A stretch of DNA of 6,285 nt, from assembly GCA_020443005.1 (NCBI GenBank), contig JAGRJA010000277.1:1-6285 (forward strand), in the 5' to 3' direction. Below, piece by piece: positions 1 through 5,498 of this stretch. Within the stretch, counting starts at the first letter, position 1. The number at the start of each line of letters is the position of its first letter. The position numbers and the translations under genes are program-made. This DNA comes from Pseudomonadales bacterium. GTDB taxonomy: Bacteria > Pseudomonadota > Gammaproteobacteria > Pseudomonadales > UBA7239. The notes beneath the pieces were generated by a model. It made no database searches, was not told the origin of the DNA, and worked only from the letters and a program-made list of their open reading frames with translations.

Positions 1-25
1 ACCCTTGCAGTAAAAACCGAAGTGT

Positions 26-742
26 CTAGTGCGGACCTTCTGTTTCCTCAATGTCGCCAAGCAAAACAGCAATTACAGCAAGCGCTTCCGGATCCTGTGC
101 TTTGATACGGTTGGCAATATGGTGTTGAAAGAAATAGCGGAAGTCAGGGTCGTTGTCTGCACTGACAAGACATTCTGCATCCGGTAGTACCGGAGCGTCA
201 AAAGTACTTTTCCTGTCGATGACCATCGGGTGAATATGGCCATCACCCCTGAGATGCCAGCTGACCACTTCTGTTAAATACAGCTGCTGATTTCCGTTGA
301 GGGAGAAGACAGCGTGGGTGCCGATGTTATCAGGAATGATTTGTATCAATTGGCGGTCATTCTCCGTTTTGCAATGGTAATAATTTGCGGCCGTTTCCAG
401 TTCAATGATTTTGTGAATCGGAGCTTCAAAAAAAACATCGTCGTTCAAAGGGTCATAATAACCTTCCCATTGTCCTCTAAGCGGGTCATCAATTTCCTCG
501 CAAGAAATCATTTTGTCTAACCAGGGGATCATCCCGGAAACCCGCCCATCCTCATATAAAGCCCAACAGAGCACTTTCAGCGCAAAAAGTTTTCCGGGGT
601 TTGAGTGGTTGCTATAAAGCATTTCAAGACCATCCAGTTCAGGAGCGAGCCTGATGATGGTTTGGGATGGTTTTTGGGAGAGGGGGAGCCCGCTGAAAAG
701 GTCGTAAACATTTTCCGGGTGTGACTGATTTGAAGCTTTCAT
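26..742 (-). CDS. Uncharacterised 238-residue protein
   Basis: I do not recognise this protein and assign no function. It starts at an ATG (complement of 740-742) preceded by a near-perfect Shine-Dalgarno sequence and ends in TAG, so it looks intact and well translated. The protein is acidic, with no signal peptide and no membrane segment, so it is probably cytosolic. Its central part is rich in aromatic residues and looks folded: a helical stretch around FALKVLCWALYEDG (about residues 53-66), then IPWLDKMISC, then WEGYYDP. The last third has the charged helix-like segment FFQHHIANRIKAQDPEALA, ending in an acidic tail. I see no catalytic motif, no nucleotide-binding loop and no cysteine pairs. 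It is transcribed away from epmC and shares the 230-bp intergenic region with it. Codon use does not look foreign beside its neighbours. The coding call is secure; the function is unknown. Confidence 0.85.
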   Translation of the reverse strand: MKASNQSHPENVYDLFSGLPLSQKPSQTIIRLAPELDGLEMLYSNHSNPGKLFALKVLCWALYEDGRVSGMIPWLDKMISCEEIDDPLRGQWEGYYDPLNDDVFFEAPIHKIIELETAANYYHCKTENDRQLIQIIPDNIGTHAVFSLNGNQQLYLTEVVSWHLRGDGHIHPMVIDRKSTFDAPVLPDAECLVSADNDPDFRYFFQHHIANRIKAQDPEALAVIAVLLGDIEETEGPH

Positions 743-749
743 TACAAAT

Positions 750-757
750 CCTCCTTT
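750..757 (-). promoter_or_regulatory. Strong Shine-Dalgarno site of the unknown gene
   Basis: On the minus strand this reads AAAGGAGG, almost the full anti-16S complement, seven bases upstream of the ATG at 742. It fixes the start of the 238-residue protein. It is the strongest ribosome binding site in the window; epmC, pdxB, alaA and the methyltransferase all lack a good one. Confidence 0.85.
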
Positions 758-908
758 GATCAGGGGATGCCCGTTACAGACAGGGTGACAGCTTAATCAT
801 GAACAACAATATAATTGATTCTCATAAAGTACAAGTAATCTTTGATGCAAGGTCTTTTTTTGCGACCAATCACACACTCAAAATTGAACGGCAAGGCCTT
901 CGTTTGTA

Positions 909-943
909 TTGATATGTTAATGCTGTTCCTGAGCCATTATAAT
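909..943 (+). promoter_or_regulatory. Putative promoter of epmC-pdxB
   Basis: A perfect -10 hexamer TATAAT lies at 938-943, which would start a transcript near 950 with a leader of about 23 nt before the epmC ATG. The best -35 match is TTGATA at 909-914 (5 of 6), but the spacer would be 23 bp, well beyond the usual 16-18. At normal spacing only TGTTAA is available. Either the promoter depends on an activator or the -10 match is coincidental. There is no extended -10 TG. Confidence 0.4.
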
Positions 944-972
944 GCCACACACTTTCCGGACACATAACATTC

Positions 973-1524
973 ATGTTGCAAATCGAAAATGTCATTGAAA
1001 CTTTCCATGAGTGTTTTGCCAGACACTACCATGTCAGGCTTATTGGTGGTGCAGCAGAGCCGTGCTACCAGCCAAAAAGTGAAAAGCAGGCATGTAATAC
1101 GCTCTATTTTCGCGAGAATTTTTTCGCCAGCGCCCTTCATGAAATATCCCATTGGTGTATTGCAGGCAGCGATCGTTTGCGCCTTGTTGACTGGGGTTAT
1201 TGGTATGAGCCGGAAGGGCGTGATTCAATCCAGCAAAAAGCCTTCGAAGCTGTTGAAGTCAATGTTCAGGCCATCGAGTTGCTGTTTTCCAGAGCGGCAG
1301 GTGTGAGGTTTTATGTGAGTTTGGATAACCCGGGTACGGAACCGGCTTCGTCAATGGGTTTCAGGAATGCCGTTTATCAGCGGGCACGGGATTTTGCAGT
1401 GGGAGAGAGAAAATTGCCGCCAAGAGCAGAGACTTTTTTGCAAGCACTTTGTCAGGCAAATGGTCTGGCAGTGACCGATGTTTTACTTTCTGTATCTGAT
1501 GATACTTTCTTGACAGATCACTGA
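973..1524 (+). CDS. epmC: Elongation factor P hydroxylase EpmC (YfcM family)
   Basis: EpmC hydroxylates the modified lysine of translation factor EF-P after EpmB and EpmA have made and attached beta-lysine; EF-P relieves ribosome stalling at polyproline. The 183 residues match the usual family length (about 182 in E. coli). Family signatures are clear: FFASALHEISHWCIAG (residues 50-65) with an HExxH-like metal motif at His56-His60, DWGYWYEPEGRD (73-84), and a helix with FEAVEVNVQAIE (91-102) whose Glu95 could complete a metal site. The start at 973 gives an N-terminus aligned with E. coli YfcM, although no Shine-Dalgarno is visible, so initiation may be weak or on a short leader. The stop TGA overlaps the pdxB ATG by one base, so the two are almost certainly cotranscribed and translationally coupled. 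efp, epmA and epmB are not in this window. Family identity is firm; the metal-ligand assignment is inferred from the motif. Confidence 0.95.
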   Translation: MLQIENVIETFHECFARHYHVRLIGGAAEPCYQPKSEKQACNTLYFRENFFASALHEISHWCIAGSDRLRLVDWGYWYEPEGRDSIQQKAFEAVEVNVQAIELLFSRAAGVRFYVSLDNPGTEPASSMGFRNAVYQRARDFAVGERKLPPRAETFLQALCQANGLAVTDVLLSVSDDTFLTDH

Positions 1525-2636
1525 TGAAGATTGTTGCAGATGAGAATATACCTGGGCTGGATATGTTCCGTAGGCACGCCGATGTTCACATGTTGCCAGG
1601 GCGTGAGATTGGTCGTCAGCACTTGCAAGATGCAGATGCTTTGATCACGCGTTCTGTCACACAGGTTTCTGGCCGGCTTTTAGAGGGCACACCTGTAAAA
1701 TTTGTCGGAAGTTGCACGATAGGTCTTGATCATATTGATATTGAATCATTGCAAGCTTTGAAGATTTACTGGGTCAATGCACCGGGTTCGAATGCCAATT
1801 CGGTTGCTGAATATGTTTTGGCCTGTATGCTGGCTTTGGATCTGCCGATCGAAACGATTAAAGTTGGCATTGTCGGTTATGGAAATGTCGGAAGCCGTTT
1901 GTATGACTTGCTGAATACTTTGGGTATTGATTGTGTTTGTCATGACCCTTTGCTTGCAATTGAGTGTGTGCGAAACCCCGTCAGCTTTGCGGAAATACTC
2001 GATTGTGATGTGATTTCTCTACATACACCGTTGACAGAACAATGTGAATTTCCAACGAAATACCTGTTCGGTGAAATGGAGTTTCAGTGTTTGAAGCAGG
2101 GAGCAGTGTTGATTAACACGGCCCGCGGTGCCGTTGTTGATAACAGTGCCTTGTTTGAATTCTACATGAATAAAAATCAGGGTGAATTGGTAACTGTCCT
2201 TGATGTTTGGGAAAACGAGCCGTTTATTCATGTAGACCTGCTTCAAAATGTCTCTATTGCTACACCTCATATCGCCGGTTATAGCGTCAACGGCAAAATG
2301 GCCGCTACAAAAGCGGTTTATGCTGCGTTTTGCCGTTATTTTTCCCTCACGCCGGTATCTTGTTCTTTTACAGATGACATCACTCTTTTGCCTGAAACAA
2401 CGCGTTCTTTTCAGGAGGCGATTCTCTCTGTGTACAACCCTGCAAGAGATGATCGTTTGTTACGACAGTCTCTCCTTGAAAGCCAAAAAAAACTTACAAA
2501 GCAGGAAAGGGGGCGCAAGTTTGATGCTTTGCGGAAGCATTACTGGCAAAGAAAAGAGTTTTCAAATTATTCCGTAAGCGCTATTTCAAGCGAATCTTTG
2601 AAGGCCCGGCTATTAAGCCTGGGGTTTTCGGAATGA
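1524..2636 (+). CDS. pdxB: Erythronate-4-phosphate dehydrogenase PdxB
   Basis: PdxB oxidises 4-phosphoerythronate to 2-oxo-3-hydroxy-4-phosphobutanoate, the second step of the DXP-dependent route to pyridoxal 5'-phosphate, in the cytoplasm. It belongs to the D-2-hydroxyacid dehydrogenase family. The N-terminus MKIVADENIP and SCTIGLDHID (63-72) are typical of PdxB. The Rossmann motif GYGNVG is at 118-123, following GIV, with Asp141 ending the second strand. Catalytic residues align with E. coli Arg208, Glu237 and His254 as Arg201 (NTARGAVVD), Glu232 (DVWENEP) and His249 (TPHIAGYS). Residues from about 285 to the end form the PdxB-specific C-terminal dimerisation domain. At 370 residues it is close to the 378-380 usual for the family, so it is complete. 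Its ATG overlaps the epmC stop (ATGA-type, one base shared) with no Shine-Dalgarno of its own, suggesting coupled translation. A terminator-like hairpin lies in its last codons. Confidence 0.96.
   Translation: MKIVADENIPGLDMFRRHADVHMLPGREIGRQHLQDADALITRSVTQVSGRLLEGTPVKFVGSCTIGLDHIDIESLQALKIYWVNAPGSNANSVAEYVLACMLALDLPIETIKVGIVGYGNVGSRLYDLLNTLGIDCVCHDPLLAIECVRNPVSFAEILDCDVISLHTPLTEQCEFPTKYLFGEMEFQCLKQGAVLINTARGAVVDNSALFEFYMNKNQGELVTVLDVWENEPFIHVDLLQNVSIATPHIAGYSVNGKMAATKAVYAAFCRYFSLTPVSCSFTDDITLLPETTRSFQEAILSVYNPARDDRLLRQSLLESQKKLTKQERGRKFDALRKHYWQRKEFSNYSVSAISSESLKARLLSLGFSE
2605..2628 (+). terminator. Weak terminator-like hairpin inside the 3' end of pdxB
   Basis: CCCGGCT (2605-2611) pairs with AGCC plus GGG (2616-2619 and 2621-2623) across an ATTA tetraloop, with T2620 bulged. 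That gives seven base pairs, six of them G-C, followed by G and four T residues. It lies inside the last codons of pdxB, so it could attenuate readthrough into the downstream methyltransferase. The T-tract is short and the stem has a bulge, so strong termination is unlikely. The pattern may also be a by-product of coding sequence. Confidence 0.3.
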
Positions 2637-2664
2637 AAGGCTTCAGCCTTGCAGAAAAGGTGCA

Positions 2665-2688
2665 ATGGATTTTACAGGTACACTGTAA
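2665..2688 (+). CDS. Possible seven-codon leader mini-ORF (MDFTGTL)
   Basis: An ATG at 2665 opens seven codons and ends in TAA at 2686-2688, directly abutting the methyltransferase ATG at 2689 and in the same frame. A Shine-Dalgarno-like AAAAGG lies at 2655-2660, four bases before the mini-ORF ATG, whereas the methyltransferase ATG has no such site at a usable distance. Ribosomes could therefore load on the mini-ORF and reinitiate. It is too short for sequence statistics to prove coding, and it may be chance. Confidence 0.3.
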   Translation: MDFTGTL

Positions 2689-2689
2689 A
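2671..2689. repeat. Inverted repeat over the methyltransferase start codon
   Basis: TTTACAG (2671-2677) and CTGTAAA (2683-2689) are perfect reverse complements separated by GTACA. The second arm contains the mini-ORF stop TAA and the A of the methyltransferase ATG. In RNA it could form a 7-bp hairpin with a 5-nt loop that hides the start; in DNA it could be an operator for a dimeric repressor. It does not fit LexA (CTG-N10-CAG), and the half-sites are in the opposite order to a TyrR box. The symmetry is real; the role is unknown. Confidence 0.55.
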
Positions 2690-3687
2690 TGAGTGAGACC
2701 GTCCGCCTTACACCCGCGGTACTTGCCGTCATTGCCAGGGAATGCACGGTTTTCTTTGACAGGTTTACTGAAGAAAATGAACCCTTATCTGAAATGCCAA
2801 ACAGCCCAAGGCTATTTCATGGTCGGGGACAGTGTTTTCCACTCTGCGCTTTCATCAACATCGATCTGTTTTTTCCTGTCATTTTTGTTAGCAGTTATGA
2901 ATCATTATCTGATAGAGAGATTGAAGAATTGTCTGCTTTGCTTTGGGATATGTCTCGTTGTTACGGCATTGAGGCGATAGCTGTTCAGTTGCGAGGTGAC
3001 AAGAAAGCGTTAATACGGCCCGCAAAAGGGTGTATGCCGGAAAGACATTATGCAATGGGTAATGGTATGAAGTTTAGTCTTGATGTTTCGGACAAGCAGA
3101 ATATCGGTTTTTTTATGGATATGGTGCCCGGTCATAAATGGTTGTTGGACAGAGCTGCTGATAAGCGGGTGTTGAATCTTTTTGCCTATACCTGTGCATT
3201 TTCCGTTGCAGCGATAAAGGGTGGTGCGGCAGGTGTGGTCAATATAGACAAGAGCAGGCCTGCCCTTAACCGCGGTTTGCTTAATCATCGTCTGAACAAG
3301 GTCAGCACGGATAAAGTGCGCTTTTTGGCCCATGATATTTTTTCATCTGTCGGCAAAATTGCACGCATGGGGCCGTATGATATTGTGATTATTGATCCAC
3401 CTACATTTCAGAAAGGCAGTTTTATCCTGCAAAAAGACTATCAGCGACTTCTTCGTCAGCTTGGCAAATGGATGGCAAGTGAATGCGATGTGCTTGCTTG
3501 CGTTAACTCGCCGGGAGTTGAGGAAAGTTTTCTGGTCGATTTGTTTTACGATGTTTTCAATGTCGAATCGGGTTTCAAATCCGATTTTGTAGGGCGAGTT
3601 CCTAACAGGGATGATTTTCCGGAAAAGTTTGAGCAGCGCAATGTCAAAATTCTTCACTTCAGGCTTTCTGCTTCACACGGTGACTGA
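2689..3687 (+). CDS. Class I SAM-dependent methyltransferase, RlmI/RlmK-like
   Basis: This is a predicted S-adenosylmethionine-dependent methyltransferase, probably acting on RNA, of the superfamily containing the 23S rRNA enzymes RlmI and RlmK. The Rossmann core starts near residue 139 with IGFFMDMVPGH, like RlmI TGYYLDQR. Motif I is VLNLFAYTCAFSVAA (161-175), the ribose-binding acid is Asp187 in VVNIDKS, Asp216 in AHDIF probably contacts adenine, and motif IV is IIDPPTF (234-240). Residues 40-130 resemble the central linker domain of RlmI. At 332 residues it is shorter than RlmI (about 396), and the N-terminus shows no PUA domain. Where RlmI has TFSCSG with the m5C catalytic cysteine, this protein reads ACVNSPG (270-276), with Ser274 at the aligned place, so m5C chemistry is doubtful. 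The start at 2689 lacks its own Shine-Dalgarno. It follows pdxB by 52 bp and is likely in the same transcript. Substrate unknown. Confidence 0.88.
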   Translation: MSETVRLTPAVLAVIARECTVFFDRFTEENEPLSEMPNSPRLFHGRGQCFPLCAFINIDLFFPVIFVSSYESLSDREIEELSALLWDMSRCYGIEAIAVQLRGDKKALIRPAKGCMPERHYAMGNGMKFSLDVSDKQNIGFFMDMVPGHKWLLDRAADKRVLNLFAYTCAFSVAAIKGGAAGVVNIDKSRPALNRGLLNHRLNKVSTDKVRFLAHDIFSSVGKIARMGPYDIVIIDPPTFQKGSFILQKDYQRLLRQLGKWMASECDVLACVNSPGVEESFLVDLFYDVFNVESGFKSDFVGRVPNRDDFPEKFEQRNVKILHFRLSASHGD

Positions 3688-3715
3688 TGCCGTCGGCGAT
3701 GACACACCCTGCCGG
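3688..3715. other. Convergent gene junction without a clear terminator
   Basis: Only 28 bp separate the stops of the methyltransferase gene and the unknown leftward gene. The gap contains a GC-rich quasi-palindrome GCCGTCGGC (3689-3697) whose loop would be too small, and no T-run on either strand. The two transcripts probably overlap at their 3' ends. Confidence 0.5.
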
Positions 3716-4165
3716 TTAATGAAAGCGTGATTGATTGATGATGTGCTGTATGCAATGACGGATTTCAATTGAAGACTTGCTCTTCAAGGCTTTACGAATC
3801 AGATTGATGTTGGTCGATATTTCTTCGACAACTGACGGCGGGTAGTTTTTAACGACATCGTCTTCGTCAGGGTTGATACGGGAACGATCGGATAAAAGCG
3901 TAAAGCCAGTTTTGGTCAGTACAGCCTGATCGACAGCCTCTTGCCGGATAGTGTCTTCATAGTGAAGAAAACCGGTTTTCCCCAGCCAGATGATGGTGCT
4001 GAAGGCGGCCTGATGTCGGTCACTGTGCAAACCGAACTCATCGGGCTGATCCGGCCCTGAAATATCCTCGACATAAAGCGTTGCTGGCTTCGGAAAAAAG
4101 ATATAAAGCTGCAAAAGTATTTTTGCCACATCCTTGTAAAAATCGTCTATATGAATATCGGTCAT
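3716..4165 (-). CDS. Conserved-looking 149-residue protein, winged-helix-like
   Basis: I cannot name this protein. It begins MTDIHIDDFYKDVAKIL and starts 13 bases after the alaA stop, so it is probably the second gene of an alaA operon. The reading frame is open further upstream to an ATG at 4306, but that extension lies wholly inside alaA, so I choose the ATG at 4165. There is no strong Shine-Dalgarno, only an AATAAGAT-like stretch, which suggests coupling to alaA. Residues 8-35 look like a helix ending in a strand (LYVEDI). Residues 50-64 (RHQAAFSTIIWLGKT) look like a recognition-type helix, followed by GFLHYEDTIRQEAVDQAVLTKTGFTLLS (65-92), which reads as a beta-wing. The order suggests a winged helix, but I infer this from pattern only. 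The C-terminal 35 residues form amphipathic helices rich in Ile, Lys and Arg. No membrane segment or signal peptide is seen. It ends 28 bp from the convergent methyltransferase gene. Confidence 0.8.
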   Translation of the reverse strand: MTDIHIDDFYKDVAKILLQLYIFFPKPATLYVEDISGPDQPDEFGLHSDRHQAAFSTIIWLGKTGFLHYEDTIRQEAVDQAVLTKTGFTLLSDRSRINPDEDDVVKNYPPSVVEEISTNINLIRKALKSKSSIEIRHCIQHIINQSRFH

Positions 4166-4178
4166 TGTGCGATAAATC

Positions 4179-5396
4179 TTATTGTGAATAGCTGGAAAGA
4201 AAATCGGCAAAGTGCTTGATGGCCTGTGCGAGTTCATCTTTTCTCGGTAGAAACACCACGCGGAAGTGGTTGGGTTCCGGCCAGTTGAAAGCAGTGCCCT
4301 GAACAAGTAACACCTTTTTTTGCTTCAGAAAATCCAGAACCATCTGTTCGTCGTCACGAATGTGATATTTCTCGCTATCAATTTTCGGGAACAGGTAGAT
4401 GCTGCCTTTGGGCTTGACGCAACTCACGCCAGGTATCTCGTTCAACATGTCGTAGGCAAGATCCCGCTGTTCGAGCAGGCGCCCGCCAGGGAGGATGTAG
4501 TCCCTGATACTTTGATAGCCACCAAGTGCTGTCTGGATGGCAAACATAGCCGGCACATTGGCGCAAAGACGCATTGAGGCCAGCATATCCAGACCTTCGA
4601 TGTAGTCTGTGGCCTTGTGTTTTGCGCCGCTGATTACCATCCAGCCCGAGCGAAAACCGGCAAGGCGATAGGCTTTCGACAAACCGTTGAAGGTAATGCA
4701 TAGCACTTCTTTTTTGACCAGTGAACCCATGGGAATGTGCACGGCATCTTCGTAGAGGATTTTGTCATATATCTCATCGGCAAAAATAACCAGCTGATGC
4801 TCTTTGGCGACATCAATGATTTTTTGCAGGGTTTCGCGTGAATAAACCGAGCCGGTCGGGTTATTAGGGTTGATAACAACGATAGCTCTGGTTTTCTCGG
4901 TGACTTTGCTTGCAATATCGTTGATATCGGGTTGCCAATCCATTTCTTCATCACAGCGGTAATGTACCGGGCGACCGCCACTGAGTGATGTGGCGGCTGT
5001 CCATAATGGATAGTCAGGCGCGGGAATCAAAACTTCGTCACCACTGTTGAGAAGGGCATTCAGCGCCATTACGATAAGTTCACTGGCACCATTGCCAAGA
5101 TAAATGTCGCTGATCTGAACATCGGGTATCTCAAGTTGCTGACAGTGTTGCATGATTGCCTTACGCGCAGCGAAAAGCCCCTTTGATTCGCAATAACCCT
5201 GGGCATGGGGCAGGTTATAGATGACATCCTGAATGATTTCGTCGGGCGCAAGAAGGCCAAAAGGTGCCGGGTTGCCAATGTTCAGTTTCTGAATACGATG
5301 GCCTTCTTCCTCCATGCGGTACGCTTCATCGAGAACCGGACCACGGATGTCATAACAAACATCGTTGAGCTTGACGGACTTTTTGATTTTTTTCAT
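4179..5396 (-). CDS. alaA: Glutamate-pyruvate aminotransferase AlaA
   Basis: AlaA transfers the amino group of glutamate to pyruvate, making L-alanine and 2-oxoglutarate; it is a cytosolic, pyridoxal phosphate-dependent class I aminotransferase. The length of 405 residues is the same as E. coli AlaA (YfbQ), and matches run from end to end: CYDIRGPVL (14-22), LNIGNPAPFG (38-47), GYCESKGL (67-74), PAPDYPLWTAA (125-135), INPNNPTG (175-182), ADEIYDKILY (206-215), and NGLSKAYRLAGFR (237-249), where Lys241 forms the Schiff base with the cofactor. Asp207 and Tyr210 contact the pyridine ring, and the C-terminal LLVQGTAFNWPEPNHFR is highly typical. The start aligns with E. coli even though no Shine-Dalgarno is seen. 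It heads a leftward pair with the 149-residue unknown gene and is divergent from msrB. Its cofactor depends on the pathway that includes the nearby pdxB, but the two are not in one operon. Confidence 0.97.
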   Translation of the reverse strand: MKKIKKSVKLNDVCYDIRGPVLDEAYRMEEEGHRIQKLNIGNPAPFGLLAPDEIIQDVIYNLPHAQGYCESKGLFAARKAIMQHCQQLEIPDVQISDIYLGNGASELIVMALNALLNSGDEVLIPAPDYPLWTAATSLSGGRPVHYRCDEEMDWQPDINDIASKVTEKTRAIVVINPNNPTGSVYSRETLQKIIDVAKEHQLVIFADEIYDKILYEDAVHIPMGSLVKKEVLCITFNGLSKAYRLAGFRSGWMVISGAKHKATDYIEGLDMLASMRLCANVPAMFAIQTALGGYQSIRDYILPGGRLLEQRDLAYDMLNEIPGVSCVKPKGSIYLFPKIDSEKYHIRDDEQMVLDFLKQKKVLLVQGTAFNWPEPNHFRVVFLPRKDELAQAIKHFADFLSSYSQ

Positions 5397-5434
5397 GGTT
5401 ACGGTTTTAACTGACTGCCTTTACAGTGCTTTTT

Positions 5435-5462
5435 ATTACAGAATGCTCTATTGTAGATTCAA
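5435..5462 (-). promoter_or_regulatory. Putative sigma-70 promoter of alaA
   Basis: On the minus strand TTGAAT (complement of 5457-5462) is followed after 16 bp by TGTAAT (complement of 5435-5440), matching the consensus at 4 of 6 and 5 of 6 positions. Transcription would begin near 5427, leaving about 30 nt of leader before the alaA ATG. It is the best-formed promoter in the window. It lies between the divergent alaA and msrB starts, so regulation of the two could interfere. Confidence 0.5.
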
Positions 5463-5498
5463 ATTGTTTTTCTGGCTAATAGAAAACGAGGGCCTTGC

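Larger units (their letters stand above)
743..972. other. Divergent intergenic region
   Basis: These 230 bp separate the leftward unknown gene from rightward epmC and must carry promoters for both. Toward epmC there is a perfect TATAAT at 938-943. Toward the unknown gene, an AT-rich stretch around 808-830 offers a minus-strand TATATT, but only with a poor TTGTAC -35 at 15-bp spacing, so I do not call that promoter. The stretch also holds a T-run (854-861) and the 8-bp palindrome AAGGCCTT (893-900). I see no small ORF with a ribosome binding site, no tRNA and no repeat array. Confidence 0.6.

Noticed and set aside
806..824. Fur-box-like AT-rich sequence around ATAATTGATTCTCAT upstream of the unknown gene
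   Set aside because: The best 19-bp alignment I found to the Fur consensus matches only about 9 positions, which AT-rich DNA reaches by chance, and neither neighbour is an iron gene.
850..868. Possible terminator GGTC, T-run, GACC
   Set aside because: The stem is only 4 bp and the T-run is in the loop rather than after the stem; no gene ends here.
893..900. Palindrome AAGGCCTT in the intergenic region
   Set aside because: An isolated 8-bp palindrome is expected by chance and matches no operator I know.
2671..2689. LexA (SOS) box at the methyltransferase start
   Set aside because: LexA sites run CTG-N10-CAG; here CAG precedes CTG with a 5-bp gap, so the half-sites are in the wrong order.
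3688..3715. Bidirectional terminator between the convergent genes
   Set aside because: The only symmetry (GCCGTCGGC) has no room for a loop, and there is no T-run on either strand.
4166..4306. N-terminal extension of the 149-residue unknown protein to an ATG at 4306
   Set aside because: The extra 47 residues lie entirely inside the alaA coding region and have no sensible protein pattern. The ATG at 4165, just after the alaA stop, gives normal operon spacing.
5451..5480. msrB promoter from TTGTAG and GCTAAT
   Set aside because: Matches are only 3 of 6 and 4 of 6 with an 18-bp spacer; msrB must have a promoter in this gap, but I cannot place it with confidence.
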